DNA from: SIG223 sp964442785
GTDB taxonomy: Bacteria; Bacillota_I; Bacilli_A; RFN20; DUOF01
Direction of reading: 5' to 3'
DNA: 34,649 nt
Assembly (NCBI GenBank): GCA_964442785.1
Contig: CAYTZW010000014.1
Span: 1-34,649 of the forward strand
Shown here: piece by piece, positions 9,606 through 22,500 of the stretch
Numbering within the stretch: the stretch's first letter is position 1
How the letters are laid out: each line of letters starts with the position of its first letter
The notes under the pieces: model-generated
Told to the model about the DNA's origin: nothing
The model's database searches: none
What the model saw: only the letters and a program-made list of their open reading frames with translations
Made by a program: the position numbers and the translations under genes

Positions 9606-12162
9606 CTTTTGTTTCTATACTAGTTACCAAGAATTTATCTTCAACATAATCAAGTAGATAATGTTTTACATTTTCGTCCATAATGATTTTTTTAGCTAAC
9701 AAGGTTTCAACATTTCTTTGAATAAATCTTTTCAAAGGTCTAGCTCCATAGTCAACTTGAAATCCTTGATTAATAATTTCTTCTTTGGCTCTAGAAGTTA
9801 CTTCCAAGCTTATTTCTTTTTCAGCTAACCTATTATTTAAGTCTTTGATGAATTTATCTACTATCAAATCAATCGTGTTTTTATTCAATGAATTAAACAT
9901 AACAATTTCATCTATCCTATTTAAGAACTCAGGCTTGAATGTATTTTTAAGTAAATCATTAATTCTTTCAACCGCTTTATTATATTCTAAATCCAACAAA
10001 TATGATGAACCTAAATTAGAAGTCATAATGATAATTGTATTTTTAAAATCAACTAAGGTTCCTTTTGAATCCGTTACACGCCCATCATCTAATATTTGCA
10101 ATAAAATATTTAAAACATCAGGGTGAGCCTTTTCAATCTCATCAAGTAGCACTATTGAATAAGGATTACGACGAACAAGTTCGGTTAATTGGCCACCTTC
10201 TTCATAACCCACATATCCGGGCGGAGCACCGATTAATCGGGCAGTTGAGTGTTTTTCCATATATTCAGACATATCAATTCTAATCATATAATTTTCAGAA
10301 TCAAATAGTTGTTCAGCAAGTGCTTTAGCAACTTCTGTCTTACCTACACCCGTAGGTCCAAGGAATAAAAACGAACCCATAGGACGTCTGGAATCATTAA
10401 TTCCTGCCCTTGATCTAAGAATGGCATTTGACACTAAATTAATAGCGTGGTCTTGTCCCATAACTCTTTCCTTTAACTTATTTTCCAAATTCATTAATTT
10501 CTCAACTTCGCTTTTTACCAATTTTTGAACAGGTATTTTAGTCCAACTAGATATAATGGAAGCTATCGTATCATCAGTTACTTCTTCATTTAACATCTTA
10601 TCCTTAGAAGTTTTCTTTTCATATTCTTCTATTTTCTTTTCAAGTTCTGGAATTAAGACATATTGTATTTTAGCAGCATCTTCATATCTAGCTTCTGATT
10701 GAGCAACTTCTAAATCCATTTTTAATTTATCTATTTGAGATTTATAAGTTTTTGATGCAGTTATTTCTTCTTTTTCTTTAACCCAAATTTCTTTTAAAGC
10801 GATTTGTTTATCCGCTAAATCTTTTCTTTCCTTTTTAATATGATTTAATCTTTCAATAGATTTAGCGTCTTTCTCATTTTTTAAAGCTTCAATTTCAATA
10901 TCAAGTTGAATGATTTTTTTAGTTACTACATCTAACTCCGTAGGCATTGAATCAATTTGAATACGAACACTTGCACAAGCTTCATCAATTAAATCAATAG
11001 CTTTATCAGGTAAAAACCTATCTGTAATATATCTGCTAGATAAAGTTACCGCACTGACAATAGCACTATCTAAGATTTTAACTCCGTGATGTATTTCAAA
11101 CCTTTCTTTCAAACCTCTCAATATTGCAATCGTATCTTCTATAGTAGGCTCTGTAACTAAGACCTTTTGCATTCTTCTCTCTAATGCTGGGTCTTTTTCA
11201 ATATATTTACGATATTCATCAATCGTTGTAGCCCCAATACAATGAATATCTCCTCTAGCAAGCATTGGTTTTAACAAATTAGCTGCGTCCATAGCTCCTT
11301 CTGTTCTTCCTGCACCTACCAAATTATGTATTTCATCAATAAACAATATTATTTTTCCATCGCTGCTTTGTATTTGTTTTAAAACAGCTTTTAATCTTTC
11401 TTCAAACTCTCCACGATACTTGGCTCCTGCTATCAAGGAACCCATATCAAGTTCAAAAATCGTATGTGATTGTAAACTTAATGGAACTTCATTTTTATAT
11501 ATAAGCCAAGCAAGTCCTTCAACAATCGCTGTCTTTCCAACTCCTGCTTTACCAATTAAAACCGGATTATTTTTTGTTTTACGAGACAATATTTGAAGAA
11601 CTCTCCTAATTTCATCATCTCTACCAATAATAGGATCAATCTTTCCTGCCTTTACACAAGCTACTAAATCTCTACCATATTTTTCTAAAACTTCATAATT
11701 AACTTCTGGATTTTCATCTTCAACCATATTACCACCTCTTATTTTCATAATAATATCTTCTGCTATTTCCCTATTTAAAGCAAATTGCTTAATGATTTTT
11801 TTAAGTAGAGTATGTTTTGATTTAAAAAATGATAAAAACAAATGTTCCAAAGAAATATATTTATCTTTATATTTATCAGCATGTTCATCACTGATTAATA
11901 ACAATCTTTCTAGTTCTATACTACAAGACAGCTTATCATTTCGATAAACTTTAGCATAAGAAGTTAAATATTCATTTATTAATTCTTTTACCATTTCCAA
12001 ATTAACATTCATTTTTTTAAATAAACTAACAATTAAATTATCATTATCTTTAATTGCCACATCTAAGAAATGAGGAATATCAAATTGGGTATGAGAAAGT
12101 GCGATAGCTTCTTCTTGTGATGCCGATAACAACTCTTTTAGTTTTCTAGTAAACTCCTTCAT
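9592..12162 (-). CDS. clpB: ATP-dependent disaggregase ClpB
   Basis: ClpB is a cytoplasmic hexameric AAA+ chaperone that threads aggregated proteins through its pore, working with DnaK. About 856 residues, the normal length. Order: Clp N-domain (about 1-140), first AAA domain with Walker A GKAGVGKT and Walker B IILFIDEIHN, a charged coiled-coil middle domain (about 400-520) that separates ClpB from ClpA/ClpX, second AAA domain with GPTGVGKT, the pore-loop motif GYVGYEEGG and Walker B SIVLLDEIEKAHP, then the C-terminal small domain (GARPLKRFIQ). ATG 12162 matches the usual ClpB N-terminus (KEFTRKLKELL); ATG 12171 is an alternative closer to the AAGGAG site. It overlaps the end of rmuC and is probably translationally coupled to it. 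I saw no CIRCE or CtsR site. The final residues run into the terminator. Confidence 0.97.
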   Translation of the reverse strand: MKEFTRKLKELLSASQEEAIALSHTQFDIPHFLDVAIKDNDNLIVSLFKKMNVNLEMVKELINEYLTSYAKVYRNDKLSCSIELERLLLISDEHADKYKDKYISLEHLFLSFFKSKHTLLKKIIKQFALNREIAEDIIMKIRGGNMVEDENPEVNYEVLEKYGRDLVACVKAGKIDPIIGRDDEIRRVLQILSRKTKNNPVLIGKAGVGKTAIVEGLAWLIYKNEVPLSLQSHTIFELDMGSLIAGAKYRGEFEERLKAVLKQIQSSDGKIILFIDEIHNLVGAGRTEGAMDAANLLKPMLARGDIHCIGATTIDEYRKYIEKDPALERRMQKVLVTEPTIEDTIAILRGLKERFEIHHGVKILDSAIVSAVTLSSRYITDRFLPDKAIDLIDEACASVRIQIDSMPTELDVVTKKIIQLDIEIEALKNEKDAKSIERLNHIKKERKDLADKQIALKEIWVKEKEEITASKTYKSQIDKLKMDLEVAQSEARYEDAAKIQYVLIPELEKKIEEYEKKTSKDKMLNEEVTDDTIASIISSWTKIPVQKLVKSEVEKLMNLENKLKERVMGQDHAINLVSNAILRSRAGINDSRRPMGSFLFLGPTGVGKTEVAKALAEQLFDSENYMIRIDMSEYMEKHSTARLIGAPPGYVGYEEGGQLTELVRRNPYSIVLLDEIEKAHPDVLNILLQILDDGRVTDSKGTLVDFKNTIIIMTSNLGSSYLLDLEYNKAVERINDLLKNTFKPEFLNRIDEIVMFNSLNKNTIDLIVDKFIKDLNNRLAEKEISLEVTSRAKEEIINQGFQVDYGARPLKRFIQRNVETLLAKKIIMDENVKHYLLDYVEDKFLVTSIETKESYK

Positions 12163-13306
12163 CGGTAACATTATCTCCTTCGCTTAATTCTTTTATATTA
12201 CCAGAATTAATTTTATTGAATTTATTATTAATCTTTTTAGAAGTGTTGGAAACCTCTAAAACAGACTTATTAACACTCGTTAATTCTTTTTCTAGTTTGT
12301 TCCACCTTTCACTATATCTTTTAAATTCAATACCTAAGGCATTTAATTGTTCAAACAAATAAACCGTTTGTTCACTTTTCTTTTTATCTCTATCAACAAA
12401 ATAAATAACTCTTAACATTGCCATTAAAGTTGTAGGAGAAGTAAAGTTAACTTTTTTAAGTGAAGCATAATTTACTAAATCTTTATGATAAGCAAGAATT
12501 TCAGCAAATATTGATTCAGCAGGAATAAACATAATTGCTTGTTCCACGGTTTCGCCTTCAATAATATATTTATTAGATATATCATCTATATGTTTTTTTA
12601 CATCTCTATCAAAATCCTTGCTTGCTTTTTCTCTTTCCAAACTAGATAAGGTTTTATCAATTAGACGATTATAATTTTCCATTGGAAATTTTGAATCAAT
12701 TGAAAGCCATTCCTTATCACTAGCCTTAACAGCAGCATCAACAATATAACCATTGGAGTAAGTTTTTTGTTTTTGATATATTTCACTGTTATCTCCAAAA
12801 GCATTTGCTAGTATTTGATATAATTGACCTTCTCCAAATAAACCTCTTGTTTTTTTATCACTTAGAACATCTTGTAAAGAAACAATGTTAGTAGATAAAC
12901 TTTCAATATTCTTTTGAGCTTGGTCTATTTTAGATAACCTTTCAATGACATTTTTAAAAGTTTCATTCGTATCTTTAAAACCTTCGTTTAATTTTTCATC
13001 AACTTTTTTATTAATCTTTTCCAAATTACTATCTAAAGTTTCTTTTAAACCTTTTTCAGTATTTAACATTTGGATATTCAATTTTTCTTTAAACTCGCTT
13101 AGTTCTTTAAATGTTTCTTTATTAGACAAAGCAAATCCTTCTTTTAAATCTGCTCGATATTCAGAAAGCATTTTCAAACAATTATTATTATATTCCGCTA
13201 AAGTCTTTTCAATTTCATAATTATTTCTAGGGGTATTATTTTTATAGATACCATAAATATTACATAGTATACTTAAAATAACTAGAATAAGTAGTACATA
13301 TTCCAT
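12146..13306 (-). CDS. rmuC: RmuC-family DNA recombination protein
   Basis: RmuC proteins are membrane-anchored, coiled-coil proteins with a PD-(D/E)XK nuclease-like domain; in E. coli loss raises inverted-repeat recombination. Here about 386 residues: a hydrophobic N-terminal helix (YVLLILVILSILCNIYGIY), a long coiled coil (about 25-150), then the RmuC core with GLFGEGQLYQILANAFG, VDAAVK and the signature LSIDSKFPMENYNRL, carrying the conserved acidic and Asp-x-Lys residues. ATG 13306 starts directly at the membrane helix; GTG 13318 is in frame but overlaps the ribosome site (AAGGGG). The gene overlaps clpB downstream. Its presence between two highly repetitive genes is suggestive, but no functional link can be shown from sequence. 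Confidence 0.93.
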   Translation of the reverse strand: MEYVLLILVILSILCNIYGIYKNNTPRNNYEIEKTLAEYNNNCLKMLSEYRADLKEGFALSNKETFKELSEFKEKLNIQMLNTEKGLKETLDSNLEKINKKVDEKLNEGFKDTNETFKNVIERLSKIDQAQKNIESLSTNIVSLQDVLSDKKTRGLFGEGQLYQILANAFGDNSEIYQKQKTYSNGYIVDAAVKASDKEWLSIDSKFPMENYNRLIDKTLSSLEREKASKDFDRDVKKHIDDISNKYIIEGETVEQAIMFIPAESIFAEILAYHKDLVNYASLKKVNFTSPTTLMAMLRVIYFVDRDKKKSEQTVYLFEQLNALGIEFKRYSERWNKLEKELTSVNKSVLEVSNTSKKINNKFNKINSGNIKELSEGDNVTDEGVY

Positions 13307-13333
13307 ATCTACACACACCCCTTTTTGTTTAGT

Positions 13334-13342
13334 ATTATACCA
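13334..13342 (-). promoter_or_regulatory. Extended -10 promoter for rmuC-clpB
   Basis: Minus-strand TGGTATAAT is a perfect TATAAT with an upstream TG, the extended -10 form. No good -35 lies 16-18 bases further up, which is normal for this class. It sits 28 bases before ATG 13306. No CIRCE (TTAGCACTC/GAGTGCTAA) or CtsR heptamer repeat is present nearby. Confidence 0.65.
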
Positions 13343-13424
13343 CGAATTTATTTTTTTGCATTACATTTTTATTTTCTTCCAGTCTACCTTTAACACTTAT
13401 TTATATTACATATAAATAAAAAGT

Positions 13425-13455
13425 CAAAAAAAAGAGAGTTTTTTAGGCTCTCTTT
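13425..13455 (-). terminator. Rho-independent terminator of the first giant gene
   Basis: On the minus strand AAAGAGAG (from 13455-13448) pairs with CTCTCTTT (13438-13431) across a 9-base loop, then a long T-run follows. It lies about 60 bases after the stop codon at 13517 and isolates the giant gene from rmuC. Confidence 0.88.
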
Positions 13456-13516
13456 AAAATTTTGTGTTTTTTCTAATAAAGTTAATAACGAATTAAACTA
13501 TAATGTCTTCATCAGT

Positions 13517-16500
13517 CTAAAAAGCTGAATCATTATCATTATTATTATCGTCATCAACAAAGTATGAAGAACGTTTTTTCTTTAAATATTTAAATAAGAA
13601 TACGCCTCCTACTCCTGCTCCAATAACACCAAATACTCCAACAATAATTGGAACAAGTGGTAATGAAGAAGAAGTTTTTGCGGCAGCGACAACTTTAATC
13701 TCTAAAATTGCATTGCCACTATTACCAGAAGGGTCAGTTACTGTAAAGGTAATATGATAAGTTCCTATTTTATTAACATCAAATTCACTATCATCAATAG
13801 TTAATACTAAATCTTCACTTTCATCGTATGCATCGGTAATACTTTCAATATAACTATTCCAATCTATTTCTTTACCAATAACAATACTATCAGAAAGTTT
13901 TTTAAGATTTATAACAGGTTTGGTATCATCAATAACTTTAATAATTCTTCTTACTTCAACAGCTGCATATCCATTGGTATCAGTATAAGTATAAACTCGA
14001 TAATAAGTTCCTACTTTGCTATTATCAAATCCATTTTCCCAAGTAACATTTGAACTATCTAATTGAATTTTATTTCCATAACTATCTTCTACATAGGCAC
14101 CTTTTTCAATATAGTTGCCATTAATTTTGATAGTTATTTCTTCTTCACCATTCAATTTAATAACAGGTAAAACTATTTTTGAGTAAATGATTGTAATAGT
14201 AACCTTCTTTTGATTACTAATTACTTTTATGCTAAAGGAAGTATCATTTCTATTAAGATTATTTAATTCCTTATAATAATATCCATTAACCTCATAGCCC
14301 TCTATTGTAGGAATATCAATTAAGATTGCGGAACCATAATCAGCATTTATAAAGAGCATTGGATTATCTTTTCCTTCTAATTTTATAGAAGTTTGCGTAT
14401 TAGTAAGGGCATCGAATTCCACTAATTCAAGATATACTCCTAGTGAAGAAGGATTACATTTAACATCAACAATCATATCTTCTTTAATATTTGTCAAAGT
14501 AAATGAAGTATAGCCTTCAGCAATAGAATAACCTTGAGAAGGAACATTAGGTGTCAATATATAACTATCAGTTCCATAATAAATATTTTTATATTCTTCT
14601 TTGATAATACATTCACTATTTATATCAGCTTCACAATGATGATATCTTAAAGTAATCTTAACTAATTTAGGTAAGAAATTAAGTGTTAGAGGTTGGTCAT
14701 CACCTTTACCATTATCATTGCTATACACAAAATGGTACATCATATAATAAACACCACCATTTTCAGAAACAGTTATTTGATTATTAGTTTGACCACTAGT
14801 AGAAGGAAGATGATTTTCCCAAGTAGGAATTTCAATTTCTGTATATCCATTGTTTTTACCAGAAATAGTAAAGGTTGTCGGATTACAATACTCACCAGTT
14901 GTATTATAGCTATTAGTAGCACACATCTTTACTGTTCTTGAGAAGATACTTGCACTATAAACTAATTCTAGGATTGCTTCTGGAGTATTATTATTAGGAG
15001 CATATGCTTCAACACCATCTATTTTATCATCTCGCAAATCTACTGTTCCATAATTATAATGATAATAAGAATAAGAATGTCCAACAAACTTAGCATCATC
15101 TACATCTGTTTTAATATAATCAGAAATAATGACTTCATCACATACATCATAAGCTTCTTTATAAATATCAGCATTAATAATAGGATTAAACACTTCTTCA
15201 CCTTTATTATTGATAATATAAAAGCCATATTTTACCATTAGATTTAACTTGTAACTTAAAATAGTAAATGTGGCAGGTTCACAATTTCTAATTTCATAAT
15301 TTGAAGAAGCAAATTTATTCTCTTCACAGAAAATAGAATAAATACCAACACTATTATCAACATCAGTTATTTCTTCTCCCTCATCTCTGCTTAAAGGAAT
15401 TAGGATTTCTTCTCCTGCAACTAATCCTGTAACAGTATATGTAAATTTAGGGTCAGCTGTATTATATTTTTTACTACTATCATCAATAACGACATCAATT
15501 GGTTTTTTCTTAATAGTTATAAAATCGCCAATATTTGTCATAGATATTTCATAATTAGAAGCGGCAACGATAGTTTCTTTTTCCTTAATCATTAAATCAG
15601 CAATACCTTCAATTTGATAATCATTTGCATTAATTAAAGATACACTATCAACTATTTTTAAGTTATAAGAAGCTACTTCTTCATCTGCAACTAATCCATT
15701 TACTACCTTCAAACAGAATTTTTCATTTTCATTTTCACAAACTTTCAAACTAGCTAATTTATCTATGCCATCATAAGTTAATTCGGAATCAGAAATAAAG
15801 ATAACTTCCAACGTCTTTTTCTCAATAGAAATTTCTTCTTCTAAATAAGAAGTACTAAAACTATCATTATTAGATTTCATAACAACCTTAATTTTATATT
15901 TTCCAGCATTCTTAGCAAATATTTTGTTTTCACTAATATAAATTTCACTATTAGAATTTTCACCAACCAAAATATCATTTACATAATAAGATATAGTAGC
16001 ATTTTCACTTACATCATCATTTATATTAATTGAAGCAAGTTGTTGACTATTTCCATTATAAAGTAAAGAATTACTAGGTATTATTTCTCCTTCAAAAGAT
16101 TTTGAACTAATAGTAACTTCTATCAAAGAAGACTCAGTATCTTTATAATAAGAAGAATTAACAAATCTAACTTTAAGTTTATATACACCAGCTTTTGTTT
16201 GTAAATCATCTCTATTACAACTTTCGTGGTTGCCATTTATATAACAATACTTGATATTTCCATCAAAATCTTGCGTGCCATATAAATCATTACCAACACG
16301 ATATTGTAATGAAGAAATCAAATGTAAATCACTACCATTGAAAACTAATCCAGTATTTCCAGTTACTTCTAAGCTTATTGAAGTTTTTGTAATATTAACA
16401 GATACTTCTGGATAGGTTAATAGATAATTATTAGATATTTCTTCTCCATTATCATAACTAGCTGAAACACTATAAAGGACACTATAATTACCAGCCTTAT

Positions 16501-19500
16501 CATTGCTAATAAATCCGCTACAACTTGCAGTTACATCATCTTTATCTTGTTCTACTAATCCTACAACATTACATTTGCTAAATTCAACACTTCTATCACC
16601 TTTTATTACTTCTCTGTCTTTTGCTTCAATTTCAAAAGTTGCACTTTTTTCATTAATAGTACCTCCACTTATAGTAATTTCATTAACAGTATTTCCTTCT
16701 TCATCTACTAATTTATAATTAGAAGAACAACCAACTTTAGCGACAATATTGATATTGTTGCCAGCATTAGAACTTTCATATGTTGCTTCCTTAACTTCTA
16801 ATTGTAAATTTGTATTATCAATAATAGTAGGAGTTATCTTAAATGAACTACTTACAGCATTAGTTCCGTCATATTCTTTTATTAAACCTGCAACACTATA
16901 ATTTTCATTTTTCATAACAAATTCATTTTGAACAATTACAGCATCATCAATACTACTCAATTCACCATTTAAATCATAATTAGATGATAAATTTGAATAT
17001 TTATTTGAAAATCTAATAATATTAAATGTAATTTGTCTATTCTCTCCAACATTAGAATTATCATATGTTGCTGATAAAGTTAGGGCATTATAGAAAGCAT
17101 TTAAATCACTTTCAATAATTCCAGAATTAGTGTTTAAATAAATACAAACATCTTTACTCATAGTTTCAACATTACAAGGGTTCAAATTAAATTCAAAACT
17201 TGCTGTATTACCACCATTAAAGATTCTGTCTTTAGCTTTTGCTTCAAATTTAGATACATCAACTTCTCTTTTAGTAATTTCTCCATTTATTTGATAATAA
17301 CTACTATCAAATTCATAATCATTAGTTTCTATCCAATCATCATTTTCAAACATTTCAATTTTAATTCCATAAATATAAATTTTCTTATCTCCAACCTCAA
17401 CTGAATTATATTTAGCGGTTTCTTCATTATAAGAAATACGATATTCTTGTGAATTATCTACACTATTTTCTTTTAATGCAATACCAAATCCAATTAATGT
17501 ATCTGTCTTGTCGTAAGTTTTACTAGTTCCAGTAAAGATTAAATCATCAACTGTCAAAATTTTACTACCAATAGATACATAAATATGTTCAGGTAGAGAA
17601 TAATCATAATTAGAAATTACTTCCATATCTGAGAAACTAATTTTTTCTCTAACATTTTCAATAATGTCAATTTCTCCCTTTTTAGAAGTATCAACTTTAA
17701 TATCATTAGGACAAATAATAGAGGATTTTTCATTTTCTACAAAACCAGTAATTTGACAATTTAGGAGGACATTGTCGGTACTTCCAACAATCAAAGAATT
17801 TGCTTTAATTACAATTTTTAAATTTGTATTTTTAGTAATTTTTCCTTTAAAAGTCAAATTGCTAGCATCACCAACCAAATTATAATTACTACTATTAATT
17901 GAAATACTTAAACTCAAATCAATTTCATTTCCAACATTTTTATTAGAATATGTGCCACCTACTACTAAACCTAAGTTACTCATAGAATCACCAACACCTA
18001 GCAAATCAGAACTAAATTTATAGATGTCTTCTTGATTTATAGTATCAGTACCGTCGTATACTTTTTCAATCATTTTTCCTTCTTTTAATTTTAAATCAGA
18101 ATATGATAAATCTTTCTTAGCAATAACGATAGGATTTGTAACTTTTCCCTTTAAATCATTATAATTGCCACTATTATCATTAACCACATAATAAGCATAA
18201 TATGTTCCTGCATTTCTTTGAGTTATGTCAGTTCCCATATCATAATATTCATTAGAACAATCTTCAAAACTACAAATGTAATAATCGATTGTGTAAGATG
18301 TGTAATCTCCACTATTAACTTCAACTAATTTTTGTCTAGTTCCATCAAAAACTAAACCTTCTTTAGCAGTAACCGAAATAATATCATTTAATGAAGCTTT
18401 TTCAACTTCAACAAATACTTCTTCGCTTACAAAATTTTCAACATAAGAAGAATTTTCAATTTTTACCACGATAGAATAACTACCTGCATTTTTAACTTTT
18501 AAAGAACAATCTTCTTCATTAGACTTACAACTTCTATAAATCTTTCTATCATTATAAATTATATATGTTAAAGCACCGTATTTATCATTTGCAACAGGAT
18601 TAGCACCATTTGTATCATATACTGTTATTGTAGCTAATTCTTTTTCATTTCCATCATAAACTAAATCATCATTTCCATTAATGACTATTAAATCTTTAGA
18701 GATAGTTTGTTTAATGATATTAAACGTTTGTTGGTGATTTCCTTCATTATAATTTTGTGATGAAGTAATTATAACTGAAAAACTATATGCACCAATATCT
18801 ATGCCACTTTCATTACTAATGGTAATCCAGTTTCCATAATCATCTTTGGATACTTCTGCTTCTTTATTAACATCATAATAGAATGCAACGCTTTGTAAGA
18901 AACTTATTTTTTCTCCAGTATAAACAAAATCAGTAATAAGTTCTTCATTATCGGTGAAATTACCAATAAATGTATAAGGTAAATCAATTTTTTCAACAGT
19001 AATTTCAATATCATCAGACACAAAATCATTATAATTTTCATTACCTTTTGCAACCGCATGAATAGTATATTTTCCAGCTACTATTCCTTTACTTAATTCA
19101 GTTAAAGTTAAGCCAGTTTTTAAATAATCATTAGTATCTATTCCGTCTATGAAAGAAGAAGCATAAGAAACTATATCATATTTTACTTCTTGAGAAATGT
19201 AATCAAAATCAGTAACTTCTACTCTTAAAAATTCTTGAGTTTGACCTCCATATTTATAATCAATAGAGGATTCATACCATATACTAGAATTATAATTAGC
19301 TTTTACAATATTGAAACTAGTTGTAATAGTTTTATCACTATAACCTTCTTTACCTAAAACGTATACAGCAGTATATGTACCAACATTTATAACTTGGTCA
19401 GTTTCAACTTCATTTAGGTAATAATGATAGTATTTTAATTCGATACCTAATTCCATTATGTCTATATCTATAAAAGAATTAGGAACAATTCCTTTTTTAT

Positions 19501-22500
19501 TATTACCATCATATACAATATCCTTAATAGTAGGATCAATACCATTAATATCAAAATCAGCTAATTCAATAATAACGGAAATCTCTTTACTATTAGACAC
19601 ATAGCAATCATTTTCTTCATAACTAATTGTTACTTGATATTCTCCAGCTAATTTAATTTCATCAACAGAATTTTCATCTTTTGTAATTAAAGTATTCAAC
19701 TCTATGTTTTCATCACTTACACTACCTTTTACTTCAAAAACATTACCATTATAAGTACAAAGAATAATATTATTTTCAGAATCAAATTCACAACCACTAG
19801 GACTAGAAACTATTATATCAAGTTTAGCTTTCGTAATTGTTAAAGTAGCAAACATTTTTTCATATCCAGTAATATCATAATTACCACTTGTTTCACTAAT
19901 TGTAACTTCAAATGCATATTCACCAACATTACTAACATTTAAATCATTATTTGCATCATTATCTCTTATATAGCTATATATAAAGTTTGGAATAGACATT
20001 TCATTTGTTAATTCACTTGTTATATCAATACTAGAATTAATTGAAATACCTAGAGTATAGAAAATTTCTTTTTGATAACTATATGTTTTATTATCAAATA
20101 CAAAATATCCTTCTAAGCTAAGACTATATTTTTTAATTTCAAATGACACTTCTGATAAAGTTAAATCATTATAATTATCTTTTTTAATTAAAGCACTAAC
20201 AGAATATACTCCAGCTTCACTAGGAGCAGTTTCTAAAATCTCGCCATTTACATTTTTGTAAGTATATTCAACACTACTTGCTTCAATATTATTACTACTA
20301 TTTGCTTCGACCATATGAGATTTTCCATCATATGTAAATTCTCTTTTATCTGCAAATTTATAACTCAATGTTGCTTTTTTGATTTGCCAACTTTTTGAGC
20401 CTTCTAATCCATTATAATTATTACTACTAATTGAATAAGAAATTTTGTAATTTCCAGCATCTTTTTCACTTGTATTGCCATCAAAAGAAACACTCAATGG
20501 ACTATTTTCCACACCATAAGAGATAATATTTTCTCCCTCTTTAATAGTTAATTTAGGACTAAATGTAGTAACATTTCCATTCATATCTACAGTATAGGTA
20601 TTATCAACATTAGACCATTCAAGAGTTAAATCTCCTTTATTAACAATGATAGTTCCTGTAGTCTTATTGGCAGTAAAATAATCACCCTCAACCAATCTAA
20701 ATTCAATAGAATAAGTTCCAACATCATATTTTACATTATCATTTTCTAAATTCTTCCAATTTTCTTCTATTTCGCATTCACTATTACAATATTGAATTCC
20801 ACCTACATTACTATTATCTTTTCCATCTCCTTCAAGAGAAACATAATTAGATAAAGAAATTCCAGAAAGAGAATACTTAACAATTATTGGATTATACTTA
20901 ATAGTTAATAAACCTTTATTAATTTTAATATTTCCTTCAATTTGACTAGGAACATTATAATTATTTGCATAATCTCCAACAACACTAAATGAAGCAGTTA
21001 TTTTATAATTTTCAGGTTTACTTAAAGCATAAATACCACCAGATTTATCACCACATTTATCATTTTCACAACTATATACAACTTTTAAGCCTTTGTAACT
21101 ATCTTCACTTCCAGTAATTCCATCATCTTCAACAGAAATACCATTTAATTTAATAAAGAAACTAGTTTGACTACCATAAGTATATTCTTGATTTGCAAAA
21201 CTCTCACTAATCAATTCTAAATCATAATCGGCTTTAGCGATTTCTATTGTAGCACTGGCAGTTTTTTCATCAAATCCTGCAATTTTAACCGTAATTTCCA
21301 CTTCATAAGTTCCTGCATTTACGGCAACTATTTTTGAAAGCAATTCTTCATAATTACAATCATTTTCACTTGCTTGGCTATTAATACTATAAGAGAATGT
21401 TGCTTTATCTAAACTGATACTACTTCCAACACTAGAAATAAGGCTTAATTCATCTCCTGTATAAACTAATCCGTGATTATGATTAATTGTTACTTCTAAT
21501 GCTCCACTATTGCAAATCATAAAGATACCTTCATTATAATTTATTAGATAATTATTAGTATCTATTCCATTTACACCCTTTGGAATAATCGTATATTTGC
21601 CAATATTTTCAACATAAAGAACGGCACTATTTTTAATTTCATAATCTACAGAAGTAATTTCTTCGTTTGAAGCAAGTCCTTCAATATCATAATAGTTAAT
21701 GTTTCCAAATGAATAGCTTTCTCCAAATACTTGAACTTGTCCAATAAATGAAACTTGCAATGTTGCTTTTTCTATCTCAAATGTAGCTTTAACAGTTCCT
21801 TTATAATTACCTTTTCCTGTAGCGGTAATCGTGTACACACCAGCATCTTTAAGATTATCTAAAGAACATTTTTTAAGTGCCAAACAACTTAAATCATAGT
21901 TAGAACTTTCAAGTCCATTATCAACAATAATATTAGGAGTTTGAATTTCACCATTATAAACAGTTTTAGGATTACTAATAATAATTTCATTTAATGAAGC
22001 TTTTTCTATTTTAAGAGTAGCTTTATAAATACTACTAGTAGAAATCTTATAGTTAGAAGTTAAACACGTAGGAATTAATTCAAAACTATATTCACCAGCA
22101 TCAATTACACCTTCTAATAAAGAAGCCCCTGTTCCATCAATTTTATATTCTAAATTAATTTGACTAGCATCGTAATCACTATTACTTTTAGCTTCAATAA
22201 AATGTTTGCTACTATCGTAAGTTATCGTTTGAGCATACATTCCAAAAGTAATTTCTTTTTGCTTAATTACCAAAGTTGCTTGAGGTAAAGAAGAACTAGT
22301 ATAGTTACCACCAGCAGTAACTTCAGCATTTATATAATAGGTTCCCGCATTTGTTCCACCATTTTCACACTTAACGCTGCTATCATATATTCCACTAGGA
22401 TTATAATAAGAACAAGAATACGTAATATCCAACTTCAAATCAGTTCCACTATAAACAACATTTATTTTATGCTCGTTTCCGTCATATTCGACAATTTTAT

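Noticed and set aside
9785..10283. Two plus-strand frames inside clpB
   Set aside because: They are antisense to well-conserved ClpB AAA-domain sequence and have no start signals.
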